The position numbers were made by a program, and so were the translations under genes. The notes beneath the pieces were generated by a model. The model was not told the origin of the DNA. It saw nothing but the letters and a program-made list of their open reading frames with translations, and searched no databases. A stretch of DNA of 64,000 nucleotides, taken from contig JABHKC010000158.1 of NCBI GenBank assembly GCA_018692315.1, positions 1 through 64,000 of the forward strand, read 5' to 3'. Every line of letters begins with the position of its first letter. The stretch's first letter is position 1. Source of the DNA: Bacteroidota bacterium. Its GTDB lineage: Bacteria; Bacteroidota; Bacteroidia; Bacteroidales; JABHKC01. This document shows, piece by piece, positions 9,407 through 18,415 of the stretch.

Positions 9407-9484
9407 ATTTTGAAATTGGATACTCAAAATTGGAACTTCAGTGTTCGTTTTGTAATGCTTTACCATTAAACTAACTGTATTTCT

Positions 9485-9742
9485 TTAGTAATGTCCCCTA
9501 AGTGAATGCACAATAATCCTATCGTCAAATACTTCGTACACAATACGATGTTCTTTGTTTATCCTGCGAGACCAGCATCCTGTAAGATTGAACTTCAATG
9601 CTTCAGGTTTTCCAATACCTTCATATGGATTTTGAACAATGACTTCTAAGAGTATGCGAATTTTCTTCAAAACAGCAATTTTGTTAGATTTTTTCCCAAA
9701 ATGCAAATCCTCTTTCGATTGTGGTGTATATTCTATTTCCAT
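9485..9742 (-). CDS. yoeB: YoeB family toxin (ribosome-dependent mRNA endonuclease)
   Basis: An 85-residue protein with the complete YoeB pattern: SKEDL near the start, NPYEGIGKPEALK in the middle, the GCWSRRINKEHRIVYEV core carrying the catalytic arginine region, and a C-terminal RGHY whose His-Tyr pair is catalytic in YoeB. YoeB cleaves mRNA in the ribosomal A site when released from its antitoxin. Its start overlaps the antitoxin gene by 10 bases, the usual antitoxin-first arrangement. The toxin looks intact. Confidence 0.92.
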   Translation of the reverse strand: MEIEYTPQSKEDLHFGKKSNKIAVLKKIRILLEVIVQNPYEGIGKPEALKFNLTGCWSRRINKEHRIVYEVFDDRIIVHSLRGHY

Positions 9743-9939
9743 ATATCGTCAAGATCTATTTTTTCAGTCTTGCCTTCAGCTACTTGTTTGCGACTTTCTT
9801 CAATTTTGGCCACAAACTTTGGGTCGTAAGGTGATTCCTGTGCAAATTCGAACTTAATTTTTAATGCTTTAAAAAATGCTTGCAAAACACTAATTTCTTG
9901 TTGGTTTGCCGGATGCACTATTATATGTTGAGTATTCAT
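9733..9939 (-). CDS. Antitoxin of the YoeB pair, DUF2683-like
   Basis: A 68-residue acidic protein (MNTQHIIVHPANQQEISVLQ...) of the DUF2683-type antitoxin group in Bacteroidota. The N-terminal half forms a beta/helix module and the tail (EESRKQVAEGKTEKIDLDDIWK) is the flexible toxin-neutralising segment ending in a typical DLDDIW box. It precedes and overlaps yoeB. Autoregulation of the operon is expected but no operator was identified. Confidence 0.85.
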   Translation of the reverse strand: MNTQHIIVHPANQQEISVLQAFFKALKIKFEFAQESPYDPKFVAKIEESRKQVAEGKTEKIDLDDIWK

Positions 9940-10111
9940 TATCTATTACTAAAAATTATACATCAATACAAAGGTATTAAAAATCTGTTGAAGTAACTTT
10001 CTGAAAATTGAAATTAGAAATTTCTTTTTCAATAATCACTTTGTTTTTGCTACAGCTAAAGTAAATACTGAGACAAATATATCTGAGAGTCATATATCCA
10101 AAATTGATAAA

Positions 10112-11215
10112 TTAAACATTTTTCGTAAGTTTCTTAACTAAAGAAAACTGATTGAAAAACTCTTTTGCAATGACTCTTAAAATTGTGTATGCAGGAATCG
10201 CTAAAACCATTCCTGTAATTCCCGCAAGGCTACCAGCCATCATAATTACCAAAAAAATCTCTAATGGATGAGCATTCACACTATTCGAATAAATTAGCGG
10301 TTGAAAAAAAACATTGTCGATTAGTTGAACCGAAATAAAAACAATTGCCATATATCCAATCATGGGTAATAGTTCTGTGTAAAAATTTGCATCTAAGTTT
10401 GTGGCTATTCCGAGAATTATTCCAAAAGCAGCACCTATAATTGGTCCCACATAAGGAATAATATTCATCAATCCGACAAAAAGCCCAATGACTAAAGCCG
10501 TTTGCAATTTCAATCCTACAATAGATAATCCTATTGTAATCAAAATCATTATTAAACAAACTTCAATACCAATTCCAATGAAATAACGAATTAATAATTT
10601 CTGAACCGAATGAATAATATTTCGAACATTTTCTTCAATATTTTCAGGAATGAAAAGGAAAATGCCATTAAAAAACAATTTATCATCTTTCAGGAAAAAA
10701 AATGAAATGAAAGAAATAGCAAAAATAGCAATGAAAATATCTCCAAGAGTGCCAACTATAAAATTCAAAAAATCAGATAAATATGATATTTTTAAAACAG
10801 AAACAATTTTTTCCCTTATATAATCCTCAAACGAAAATGCAGCTTCTTCCGAACTATTAAATTGTCCTAAAATATCTTCCAGTTTTTCGATAGGTTGCTC
10901 CAGTTTTTCGACAAATGAATTTGCATCAATAGAAGATAAATCACTTGCTTGATTTGCAATTATCGGGACAAATATTCTGAAAAATGTAAAAATCAACACC
11001 CAAATTACTAATAAAGTTATTCCTGCAGATAAAGATTGCGAAATCTTAAGCTTTCTAATTTTGACTTTAGACAAAAGTTTAACTAATGGCTGACCAATAA
11101 GTGAAAAAATGGCGGCAATCAGAATATAACTCACAATTGAAATAAAATACCAAAGAATAAAGCAAACAATTATTATGCTTGTGAAAATTAGAATGTATTT
11201 GAAAGTTTTTGACAT
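10112..11215 (-). CDS. AI-2E family transporter / permease (PF01594)
   Basis: A 367-residue polytopic membrane protein with about eight hydrophobic segments. The layout is typical of the AI-2E/PerM/YdiK family: two N-terminal helices (residues 8-50), a hydrophilic extracytoplasmic region (about 85-135), then a C-terminal bundle with the signature GLMNIIPYVGPIIGAAFG and the LIDNVFFQPLIYS segment followed by HPLEIFLVIMMAG. Members export autoinducer-2 or act as Na+/H+ antiporters; the substrate cannot be told here. It lies 65 bases downstream of the C69 dipeptidase gene on the same strand. Confidence 0.92.
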   Translation of the reverse strand: MSKTFKYILIFTSIIIVCFILWYFISIVSYILIAAIFSLIGQPLVKLLSKVKIRKLKISQSLSAGITLLVIWVLIFTFFRIFVPIIANQASDLSSIDANSFVEKLEQPIEKLEDILGQFNSSEEAAFSFEDYIREKIVSVLKISYLSDFLNFIVGTLGDIFIAIFAISFISFFFLKDDKLFFNGIFLFIPENIEENVRNIIHSVQKLLIRYFIGIGIEVCLIMILITIGLSIVGLKLQTALVIGLFVGLMNIIPYVGPIIGAAFGIILGIATNLDANFYTELLPMIGYMAIVFISVQLIDNVFFQPLIYSNSVNAHPLEIFLVIMMAGSLAGITGMVLAIPAYTILRVIAKEFFNQFSLVKKLTKNV

Positions 11216-11280
11216 TTTGGATGAATTTATTGCAAATTATTTCTGAAAAAAAGTGTAAGCCAAGTTGATTTAAAATTCTA

Positions 11281-12723
11281 TTAATACTCTTTTTCAATCA
11301 ACTGTATTGCTTTAGTAATACTTTTTTTTGTGTAATTATTGATAATAGCTATAGCTTTTTTCCTATCTTTTTTGAAAATTTCTAAAGCCTCTTTTTCAAA
11401 AGAACTTTGATTTGAAATAATTTTATCTTCAAATTCCGCTTTCTTCTTTTTAACTTCTGAGAGGGATATTTGCGAATAATTTTCTGTGTCATCTACAAAA
11501 TCAACAAATTTCCAAAACGAATGAATCTCGTCTTTTTCGTAGGCTCCACCTATATATTCGAAATGATGCAAAAGAGCATTTTCAAAATTTCCTTTAGAAA
11601 AACCTTTAGGAATTTCGGAAATGCCACAATACCATGGAACAAATGCCTGAACGCAAGGTCGGCGTGGGGCTATCCACAAAACACATCCAATCTCCGAAGG
11701 CATTGAATTTCTCAATTGGGCAACAAATCCATACTGGTTGGTTTCAGAACAGATTCTCATCAAATCATCCTTATGAGAAATATCTTCAACTTTGCCTTTT
11801 TCATAATGATCATGCAAAACCAACATTAAATCTTGGATTGAAACTTTTTGTTTTGGAACAAATGAGAAAGGAAAATCACTATCAATTTCGTATTCTTTTT
11901 TTGAAAAATAATTCATGGCACGCCATTTTCTTGAAATATTCGATTTCGATTCCAATACTGAAACTTTCCCATAAGCTAATCTGAAATTAAACGGCTTATT
12001 TTCACTGGGTTCATACCACGCTCGCTCAATTGCATAATCAATAATATCTGCTGAACCAAGAAAATTCATACTGTCGTTGAGATCAATTTCTTCAATAACA
12101 TAGTAGTTTGGAATTATTGCAATTTCGTTGTCTGGAATTCGCTGAGCTACCCAATGTTTTCCCTGAACTACCGACATAATCCATGCCTCGTTGGCATCGG
12201 CAATGCAATAGCTGCGACCCGATGAAGAATATCCAACTTCTTCAACAATTTTTCCTGCAATTTTCACAGCTTCACGCGAAGTTTTTGCACGCTCCACCAT
12301 AATTCTACGAAGATAAAAGCCAATTCCTCCATCAAGCAATTCTCCGTTTTTTTCTTTCGATGGGCAACTATTTGAAGCTACAGTGAGCCCAAATTCATTC
12401 ATATATGTATCGGAGAATTTAAATCCAGGCATTTGCATCCAAATGTAGGAATATGTTTGCCTGACTTGCTCAATTTTAGCTCCATTAACGAGGGTTAATT
12501 TTTTATTTTTTTCGTAACTAATTCGAGGAACTTTGTACCAATCTACTAAATTTGTTCCATAATCGTCCTCGTTGTGTGCAAAAATTACAGAATTATCAAT
12601 CGTAGCATTTTTTCCTGCTAAAATCGAAAAACAATTGAAATTATTGTTTTCAGCAAATTGAGCAAACAAAACACTCAAATTTGCCAGACTAATCAATAAT
12701 ATTATTGTATAGATTTTTTTCAT
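11281..12723 (-). CDS. C69 family dipeptidase (peptidase U34), exported
   Basis: A 480-residue protein with a signal peptide (MKKIYTIILLISLANLSVLFAQ). Family C69 dipeptidases are N-terminal nucleophile hydrolases. The likely nucleophile is Cys31 in NCFSILAGKNAT, followed by the family motif FAHNEDD. Further family features are the PGFKFSDTYMNEFGLTVASNSC segment (two pieces) and the RSYCIADANEAWIMSV strand. It would cleave dipeptides in the periplasm or outside the cell. If Cys31 is the nucleophile, about 30 residues including the signal peptide must be removed to expose it. Confidence 0.92.
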   Translation of the reverse strand: MKKIYTIILLISLANLSVLFAQFAENNNFNCFSILAGKNATIDNSVIFAHNEDDYGTNLVDWYKVPRISYEKNKKLTLVNGAKIEQVRQTYSYIWMQMPGFKFSDTYMNEFGLTVASNSCPSKEKNGELLDGGIGFYLRRIMVERAKTSREAVKIAGKIVEEVGYSSSGRSYCIADANEAWIMSVVQGKHWVAQRIPDNEIAIIPNYYVIEEIDLNDSMNFLGSADIIDYAIERAWYEPSENKPFNFRLAYGKVSVLESKSNISRKWRAMNYFSKKEYEIDSDFPFSFVPKQKVSIQDLMLVLHDHYEKGKVEDISHKDDLMRICSETNQYGFVAQLRNSMPSEIGCVLWIAPRRPCVQAFVPWYCGISEIPKGFSKGNFENALLHHFEYIGGAYEKDEIHSFWKFVDFVDDTENYSQISLSEVKKKKAEFEDKIISNQSSFEKEALEIFKKDRKKAIAIINNYTKKSITKAIQLIEKEY

Positions 12724-12754
12724 TTCTGTCTGTTTTAAATATAAAAATGATTAT

Positions 12755-13243
12755 TCATGAAATCTCCGGCGAAACCGAAAAAATGAGTTTGTTTTTTTTT
12801 GGAATAAGTTTTTTCCAGCTTTTTTTCTTTATGCCAATAGAAATTATTGTGGCTGTGGGCATATAAATATTTCCTAAACCCGACAAAAGAGAAATTGCTA
12901 ATTCACTAATTCCTGGATTGTGTGCAACTAATAAAACCGTTTTGCATTGCTCCGGCAAATTTTGAATTTCTTCAAACAAAACATCAATTTCGGCGAGATA
13001 CAAATAATCTTTTAAATCTAAGGTTTTAGAATTACTGCATTTTTCTACAATTAGTTCAGCTGTTTTTTTCGCTCTTTTCGCTGAAGATGAAATAATTTTA
13101 TCGACAACAACTTTTTTTGCATTTAATTCATCGCCAATAAAATTTGCCTCATCTATTCCAGTTTGTGATAATTCTCTATCAAAATCGTTAATACCTTCAC
13201 CCATTTTTGCATGAGCATGGCGCATAAGTAAAATATTTTTCAC
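12755..13243 (-). CDS. SixA-like histidine phosphatase
   Basis: A histidine phosphatase superfamily protein. The RHG-like motif LLMRHAHAK is at the N-terminus and the second catalytic histidine lies in LLVAHNPGISELA. The open frame extends upstream to 13429, but that part overlaps the divergent hldD gene and has no domain features. The GTG at 13243 gives MKNILLMRHAHAK, the usual start of this family, and about 162 residues; an ATG at 13225 would remove the beta-strand before the catalytic histidine. SixA proteins dephosphorylate phosphohistidine; the target here is unknown. Confidence 0.85.
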   Translation of the reverse strand: MKNILLMRHAHAKMGEGINDFDRELSQTGIDEANFIGDELNAKKVVVDKIISSSAKRAKKTAELIVEKCSNSKTLDLKDYLYLAEIDVLFEEIQNLPEQCKTVLLVAHNPGISELAISLLSGLGNIYMPTATIISIGIKKKSWKKLIPKKNKLIFSVSPEIS

Positions 13244-13304
13244 TATTGTAAATTTGAAATAAAACTTGTGTAAATTTAGCAATTTTTTAGATATTCGATT
13301 TGGC

Positions 13305-14279
13305 ATGAAAAAATTATTAATAGTAACTGGTGCAATAGGTTTTATAGGAAGTAATCTTATTTGGAAACTTAATGAAATGGGTTTTGAAAACATAGTTGCT
13401 GTAGATGATTTTGATAGGAAAACAGACAAAAAAAACCTTGATGGAAAAAATATTCAAGACTGCATTGATAGAGAAAAATTCTTTGAATGGTTACAACACA
13501 ATAAGAAAAAAGTAGAATTCATTTTTCATATTGGAGCGAGAACTGATACTGCTGAATTCGACAAATCTGTTTTTGATAAACTTAATTTAAATTACTCGAA
13601 AGAAATTTGGAAGAATTGTGTAGAGAACAATGTCCCGCTAATATATGCCTCATCTGCTGCAACTTACGGTATGGGAGAATTTGGATATTCAGACAATCAT
13701 GAAATCATAGAAAAACTGAAACCACTTAATCCGTACGGAGAATCGAAAAATGAGTTCGACAAGTGGGTTTTACAACAAAAAAATGCTCCTCCATTTTGGG
13801 CAGGATTGAAGTTTTTTAATGTATATGGACCCAACGAATTTCATAAAAACAGAATGGCTTCGGTAATTTTTCATGCCTTTCATCAAATAAAAAAAAGTGG
13901 CGAAATGAAACTCTTTCGCTCTCATATTCAAGACTTTAAAGATGGTGAACAAAAACGAGATTTTATTTATGTTAAAGATGTAGCAGATGTAATTTATTTT
14001 TTATTCGATAAAAGAAAAAATTCAGGCATTTACAATCTTGGAACAGGTAAAGCTCGCACTTTCAAAGACTTAGTAAAAAACACTTTCGAAGCCATGAGCT
14101 GCGATATCAAAATTAGTTTTATTGATACTCCTAAAGACATTAGAGAAAAATATCAGTATTTTACTGAAGCAAAAATGGAAAAATTAAGAGACATTGGCTA
14201 TAAAAAATCCTTTTTTTCGTTAGAAAAAGGGATAGATGATTATGTAAAAAACTACCTAATCAATAAACAATACGTCTAA
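13305..14279 (+). CDS. hldD: ADP-L-glycero-D-manno-heptose 6-epimerase
   Basis: A 324-residue extended short-chain dehydrogenase. The Rossmann motif TGAIGFIGSN is at the N-terminus, SSAATYG carries the catalytic serine/threonine region, and YGESK gives the Tyr-x3-Lys pair. HldD-specific features include FHIGARTDTAEFD, FNVYGPNEFHKNRMASV and the late YQYFTEAKMEKLRDIGY. It converts ADP-D-glycero- to ADP-L-glycero-manno-heptose for the lipopolysaccharide core in the cytoplasm. The ATG at 13305 is chosen because it sits directly before the Rossmann strand; an upstream in-frame start at 13266 would overlap the divergent promoter region. TGAIGFIG differs from the common TGGAGFIG by a missing glycine. 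Confidence 0.93.
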   Translation: MKKLLIVTGAIGFIGSNLIWKLNEMGFENIVAVDDFDRKTDKKNLDGKNIQDCIDREKFFEWLQHNKKKVEFIFHIGARTDTAEFDKSVFDKLNLNYSKEIWKNCVENNVPLIYASSAATYGMGEFGYSDNHEIIEKLKPLNPYGESKNEFDKWVLQQKNAPPFWAGLKFFNVYGPNEFHKNRMASVIFHAFHQIKKSGEMKLFRSHIQDFKDGEQKRDFIYVKDVADVIYFLFDKRKNSGIYNLGTGKARTFKDLVKNTFEAMSCDIKISFIDTPKDIREKYQYFTEAKMEKLRDIGYKKSFFSLEKGIDDYVKNYLINKQYV

Positions 14280-14340
14280 TCACCTGTATTTCTGCACATT
14301 AAAAAATATTTATTTTATATGAAATTTTTTATAAAATAAA

Positions 14341-14370
14341 TTTGGTAGAAAAAAATATTTTGTATTTTTG
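14341..14370 (+). promoter_or_regulatory. Promoter of tRNA-Glu / rpsT
   Basis: TTTG at 14341-14344 and TATTTTTG at 14363-14370 match the Bacteroidota -33/-7 consensus (TTTG, 19-21 bases, TAnnTTTG) with an 18-base spacer. The tRNA begins 22 bases after the -7 box. The element lies in a very AT-rich stretch, so chance matches are possible, but spacing and position fit. Confidence 0.65.
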
Positions 14371-14391
14371 CAATCCAAAATTATTGAAAAT

Positions 14392-14463
14392 GGTCCGTTC
14401 GTCTAGGGGTTAGGACGCCAGGTTTTCATCCTGGTAACAGGGGTTCGATTCCCCTACGGACTA
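14392..14463 (+). tRNA. tRNA-Glu (anticodon UUC)
   Basis: A full cloverleaf can be folded by eye. The acceptor arm GGTCCGT pairs with ACGGACT, with one terminal G-T wobble. The D-arm contains TCTAGGGGTTAGGA, the anticodon stem CCAGG/CCTGG encloses loop TTTTCAT with anticodon TTC, and the T-arm is AGGGG-TTCGATT-CCCCT. The discriminator base is A at 14463. The CCA tail is not encoded. It is immediately upstream of rpsT. Confidence 0.97.
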
Positions 14464-14498
14464 CTGAGTTTTTTTTTATTATAAATTGAAATTAAAAA

Positions 14499-14750
14499 AT
14501 GGCAAATCATAAATCGGCTTTAAAAAGAATTAGGCAAAATGAAACAAGAAGATTGCACAATAAATATTATGCAAAAACAATGCGAAATGCAATTAGGAAT
14601 TTACGAGCCGAGAAAGACAAAAAGGCTGCCGAGGAATCCATACAAAAAGTTGTGTCTTTGATTGATAGAGTTGCAAGACGAAATATAATTCATAAAAATA
14701 AAGCCGCAAATCTGAAATCCGGTTTATTCAAGCATATTAGTAATATGTAA
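14499..14750 (+). CDS. rpsT: 30S ribosomal protein S20
   Basis: An 83-residue basic, helical protein beginning MANHKSALKRIRQNETRRLHN, the typical start of S20, and containing the VSLIDRVARRNIIHKNKAA helix. S20 binds 16S rRNA early in small-subunit assembly. It follows the tRNA-Glu gene by 36 bases and is followed by a strong terminator hairpin at 14802-14835, so tRNA and rpsT probably form one transcript. Confidence 0.97.
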   Translation: MANHKSALKRIRQNETRRLHNKYYAKTMRNAIRNLRAEKDKKAAEESIQKVVSLIDRVARRNIIHKNKAANLKSGLFKHISNM

Positions 14751-14801
14751 AAAATATTTCTTGTTCCGTCGTGGAATAATTTGACGATTAAAAAAATAAC
14801 T

Positions 14802-14835
14802 AAAACCGTTGTGTTCAACCACAACGGTTTTTTTT
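14802..14835 (+). terminator. Rho-independent terminator after rpsT
   Basis: A perfect 12-bp stem (14802-14813 with 14820-14831; AAAACCGTTGTG / CACAACGGTTTT) has a 6-base loop and runs into eight Ts. It ends the tRNA-Glu-rpsT transcript before radC. Confidence 0.93.
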
Positions 14836-14897
14836 ATTTCTATATTTGCGATTCGGGAGCTTGAAATATTTAAGCTTGTTTCAATTAAAGAACTAAA

Positions 14898-15593
14898 ATG
14901 GATGAATCTAAAAATTTCGGAATAAAAAATTGGGCAATTGAAGATCGTCCGCGAGAAAAATTATTGTCAAAAGGAATAAATAGTTTAAGCAATGCCGAAC
15001 TTATTGCTATATTGATAGGTTCTGGCACAAGAAATGAATCGGCAGTTGATCTCTCTAAAAAGATTTTGCAAAACTCAAACAACGACCTCAAAGAATTAGG
15101 AAAACTCTCGATAGCTCAACTACAAAAAAATAAAGGAATTGGGGAAGCAAAAGCTGTAACAATTGTTGCTGCATTAGAGCTGGGGCAAAGGAGAAAACTA
15201 TCAGAAATTATTAATAAAGAGAAAATTACAAAAAGCCAGGATGTTGCAGAATATTTTCAATCAATTCTTTCGGATTTGACTCATGAAGAATTTTGGGTTC
15301 TATTTTTAAATAGAGCCAACAAAATAATTGAACGAAGAAAAATTAGTCAAGGCGGTGTTTCAGGAACTTTTATCGACAACAAAATCATTTTTAAATATGC
15401 AATAGAAAATTTAGCATCGTCAATAATTCTTTGTCATAATCATCCTTCGGGAAATATTAATCCGAGCAAATCGGATATTGCAATTACTGACAAAGCTGTT
15501 GAAATCGGAAATTTATTTGACATTTCTGTTTTAGACCATATAATTGTTACCGAAGATTCTTATTTCAGCTTTGCAGATGATGGAAAGATTTGA
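14898..15593 (+). CDS. radC: RadC family JAB/MPN-domain protein
   Basis: A 231-residue protein with the complete RadC layout: N-terminal helix-hairpin-helix region (residues 1-105, with NKGIGEAKAVTIVAALELG) and a C-terminal JAMM/MPN domain (110-231) with the metal motif HNHPSGNINPSKSD near residue 180. It is often labelled a DNA repair protein, but its biochemical role is still unclear; the JAMM motif implies a metal-dependent hydrolase. The ATG at 14898 is followed by the conserved start segment IKNWAIEDRPREKL. Confidence 0.95.
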   Translation: MDESKNFGIKNWAIEDRPREKLLSKGINSLSNAELIAILIGSGTRNESAVDLSKKILQNSNNDLKELGKLSIAQLQKNKGIGEAKAVTIVAALELGQRRKLSEIINKEKITKSQDVAEYFQSILSDLTHEEFWVLFLNRANKIIERRKISQGGVSGTFIDNKIIFKYAIENLASSIILCHNHPSGNINPSKSDIAITDKAVEIGNLFDISVLDHIIVTEDSYFSFADDGKI

Positions 15594-15608
15594 AACTTTT
15601 GACTTGCT

Positions 15609-16163
15609 TTAAAGCCTTATTGAATTTAGAATGTCGGCAGTATTGGTTTTGCTTTTACCTACACCTCCATAAATGTTACAAGATTCCAACTTCATTCCAC
15701 AAAATTCAACAAATTGTTTTTGAAGCATTTTTTTTAATCTGTTGTTTGCTCCATTTATATTGTAATAAGATGATGGTGCTCCGGTAGTTGTAAAAATTTT
15801 CACGGTTTTACCGGTAAGTAATCCTTCCGCTTTAGAATTTTTGTATGAAAAAGCAAATCCTCGTGAAAAATTCCAATCAATGAAGTTTTTTAAAATAGCT
15901 GGCATACTCCCCCACCAGTAAGGAAATACAAAAACTAATTCGTTGGCTTCTGAGATTTTGCCTTGAAAATATTTCATTTCTGCGGTTGGTTCTACATTTG
16001 TGAAATCCTTAAAAGTATAAAATGCTTGCTGATATTCGGTTTTGTAAAGGTCGATCACATCAACTTCAAATTTTTGAGCAATAGCTAATTCTTTAAATTT
16101 ATTTGCAATTGCAAAAGAAAAACTATCTTCTCTTGGGTTTGCAACAATTATCAATGTTTTCAT
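15609..16163 (-). CDS. NAD(P)H-dependent quinone oxidoreductase, flavodoxin fold
   Basis: A 184-residue Flavodoxin_2 / MdaB-KefF type flavoprotein. The first beta-alpha unit is KTLIIVANPREDSFSFAIAN and the FMN/FAD-contacting segment is FVFPYWWGSMPAILKNFIDW. A GAPSSYYNINGANN loop completes the site. Members reduce quinones with NAD(P)H in the cytoplasm. It is convergent with radC, ending 15 bases from its stop. The substrate is unknown. Confidence 0.88.
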   Translation of the reverse strand: MKTLIIVANPREDSFSFAIANKFKELAIAQKFEVDVIDLYKTEYQQAFYTFKDFTNVEPTAEMKYFQGKISEANELVFVFPYWWGSMPAILKNFIDWNFSRGFAFSYKNSKAEGLLTGKTVKIFTTTGAPSSYYNINGANNRLKKMLQKQFVEFCGMKLESCNIYGGVGKSKTNTADILNSIRL

Positions 16164-16222
16164 TTATTTCAAATTAATTTGTATTTTGATAGAAATATAT
16201 TCTCACAAAATATTAAAAACAA

Positions 16223-16263
16223 AAAATGCAGAGATAAAGTAATAGTCATTATCTCTGCATTTT
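16223..16263 (-). terminator. Terminator of the T9SS cargo gene 16285-18354
   Basis: A 15-bp perfect stem (16223-16237 with 16249-16263; core TGCAGAGATAA / TTATCTCTGCA) with an 11-base loop. On the minus strand it is followed by a T run, so it ends transcription of the cargo gene; it could work in both directions. Confidence 0.85.
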
Positions 16264-16284
16264 AAATCGAAAAAACTGTATCAA

Positions 16285-18354
16285 TTATTTTTTATCACTA
16301 AACAAACTTAATTTGGCAGTGTATATATTATTTTTTGAAATAAGTTTCACTGTATAGTTTCCTTGCGAAAGGTCTGATATATCAATTTGAGTATTCGCTG
16401 AAACATTTTTGAAAGTTTTCACTAATTCACCAAAAATATTGAAAACAAAAACCTCCGAATTTTTAATATTATTGAAAGAAATGATTCCTGTGCTCGGATT
16501 TGGATAAATATAGATTTCCTTTTCGATAGATTCTACACTTAAACCATTGTCTTCTATCCAAAGTGTAAAATCCTGAGTAATAGTAGAAATACCATCATTT
16601 ACAGAAAAAGACACTTCATAACTTCCGGCATCATCGTTTCCGGGTGTGCCGGAGAAAGTTGCAGTTTCGTCTCCATTATCGGTAACACTTAACCAGGCAG
16701 GACCATCAACAATTTCAAAAGTTAAAGTTCCGTTGGCATGAAAAGTTTCCATTAAATATGAGTATAGTTCGCCTTCGACAACTAAAGTATCCGGAATTGT
16801 TATGATTACAAGTGGTGCCAGAAATCCTTCAAAATTAAGTCTTATCATTGGCACACTTCCGCTACCCCAGCCCCAATCGTCATTTCCTGCGCCTCCTACT
16901 CTAGCTCTTGAAGAATATGGGAAGTCATGTGGACCTGTTGCATCACCTCCAAAATACAAATCATCATTTCCCCAGTAGCATTCAAATGCTGCAATGTAGA
17001 AGAATCCTTCCTCAAGAAATTCGGAAGAACCATCTTTTTCAAAATCTAAAGTTATCCAAGTACCAGGTTCGTTTGGCATTATGACATGTTCTTGCGTAGT
17101 TAATAATTCATTATAAACTTCATAAGTTGTACTATCGTTTTTCAACAGTTTTCCAATAATAGTGGTTCCCGGCGACGAGCCAGAAGTAACATAAACTGAA
17201 ATAGAACTTGCCTCATCGCTATTATATACCCATAATTGAACACCTACTGCATCACCATCAATACCATCAATATATTGCGCCGGACCATTAGTTCCTGAAT
17301 GATATTTATCTCTTGCATATACATAATCAGTTAGTTCGAATGAGATTGTATCTGAATTATTATCGGGTAACTGATCAACGGAATCTTGCATAACAGTAAA
17401 TACCATTTCGTATTCTTCCATTGCTATAGGTGGGACAAAAACACTGTCGATACCCAAAGAATCGGTATTATCAGGCAAACAAGTAATTGTTGAATCTCCT
17501 GTTACATCATATAAGCCATTATTCACATTCACATTCAATTTTACGTTTGTTTGCTCGAAAATTCCGTTGTTAGTTACCATCGAACCAAAGGAAACGTCAA
17601 ATTCTGCATGGTCTGCCTGATAAGTTGGGATCATGGAATAAAAACCCAAACCATCGAAAACAGGAATAATATCTCCTATCATCAATTCGTTATTTGCTCC
17701 TTCTACGACGGCAACATCATCAATCATCCATGCATAATCCCATCCCCCAAAATACCAAAACCTAATCCAAACAGTAGATTGATTTGCAGCAAATGAGGAA
17801 ATATTTACTTCAATAGTTTCGTAAACTGTAACTGATTGAGATAAGCTTGCATTTACTTCAATATAATCCCAATCTACATTGTTAGTACTAATACCTATGT
17901 ATGTTTGCTCCTCCCATCGTCTGTATAGCTGCTCATATTGTATGGCCACATTCGAATAATTTGATAAGTCAATAGATTGAATTGTAGAAATATACGCATC
18001 TTGTGTGCCAGTTGATGATCCTATTCCATCTGAATCATAAAGTGCAAATTTTCCGCCGGAAGTAGATTCCATTGCTCCCATTGGGGCAGAATAAGAACCT
18101 ACAGGACCATCGGTAGTTATAACCCAGTCTTGACCGTTTCCTACATTATTGTAAATTACCCAATTATCTGTAGAATCTGAAAAATCGTCAAACCAGATTA
18201 TATCTCCGGGAGCTTTTGTAGATTTCTGCTTTTGCAATGATTTTGAAAACTCTTTTTTCATTTTTTTTGATAATCCTACATCAAATTGTTGATGTTGTGC
18301 AAAACTATATGTAGAAAAAATGAACAACCCAATTAATAATAAAGCTTTTCTCAT
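16285..18354 (-). CDS. T9SS type A secreted multidomain protein, tandem paralogue 1
   Basis: A 689-residue protein with signal peptide (MRKALLLIGLFIFSTYSFAQ). Residues 50-215 form a MAM/jellyroll-like module (WFDDFSDSTDNWVIYNN..., then WIRFWYFGGWDYAWMIDDVAV). A beta-rich central part follows, then a putative-Ig/cadherin-like module (about 515-600, with PAWLSVTDNGDETATFSGTP). The last 75 residues are a type A sorting domain (IYPNPSTGIISFNNI ... LSQGNYTVKLIS). It is exported across the outer membrane by T9SS and anchored or released. The next gene upstream (18416-20449) is a clear paralogue with the same domain order. No catalytic motif was recognised; an adhesive or surface role is inferred. 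Confidence 0.85.
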   Translation of the reverse strand: MRKALLLIGLFIFSTYSFAQHQQFDVGLSKKMKKEFSKSLQKQKSTKAPGDIIWFDDFSDSTDNWVIYNNVGNGQDWVITTDGPVGSYSAPMGAMESTSGGKFALYDSDGIGSSTGTQDAYISTIQSIDLSNYSNVAIQYEQLYRRWEEQTYIGISTNNVDWDYIEVNASLSQSVTVYETIEVNISSFAANQSTVWIRFWYFGGWDYAWMIDDVAVVEGANNELMIGDIIPVFDGLGFYSMIPTYQADHAEFDVSFGSMVTNNGIFEQTNVKLNVNVNNGLYDVTGDSTITCLPDNTDSLGIDSVFVPPIAMEEYEMVFTVMQDSVDQLPDNNSDTISFELTDYVYARDKYHSGTNGPAQYIDGIDGDAVGVQLWVYNSDEASSISVYVTSGSSPGTTIIGKLLKNDSTTYEVYNELLTTQEHVIMPNEPGTWITLDFEKDGSSEFLEEGFFYIAAFECYWGNDDLYFGGDATGPHDFPYSSRARVGGAGNDDWGWGSGSVPMIRLNFEGFLAPLVIITIPDTLVVEGELYSYLMETFHANGTLTFEIVDGPAWLSVTDNGDETATFSGTPGNDDAGSYEVSFSVNDGISTITQDFTLWIEDNGLSVESIEKEIYIYPNPSTGIISFNNIKNSEVFVFNIFGELVKTFKNVSANTQIDISDLSQGNYTVKLISKNNIYTAKLSLFSDKK

Positions 18355-18415
18355 GATAAATAAAATTTTGGTTAGTTGATATTGTAAGTAAAAAGTTATG
18401 AAATATTGATCCTAA

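Noticed and set aside
13244-13429. N-terminal extension of the SixA-like protein
   Set aside because: The extension overlaps the divergent hldD gene, lacks domain features and would place the catalytic RHG motif at residue 70, unlike the family.
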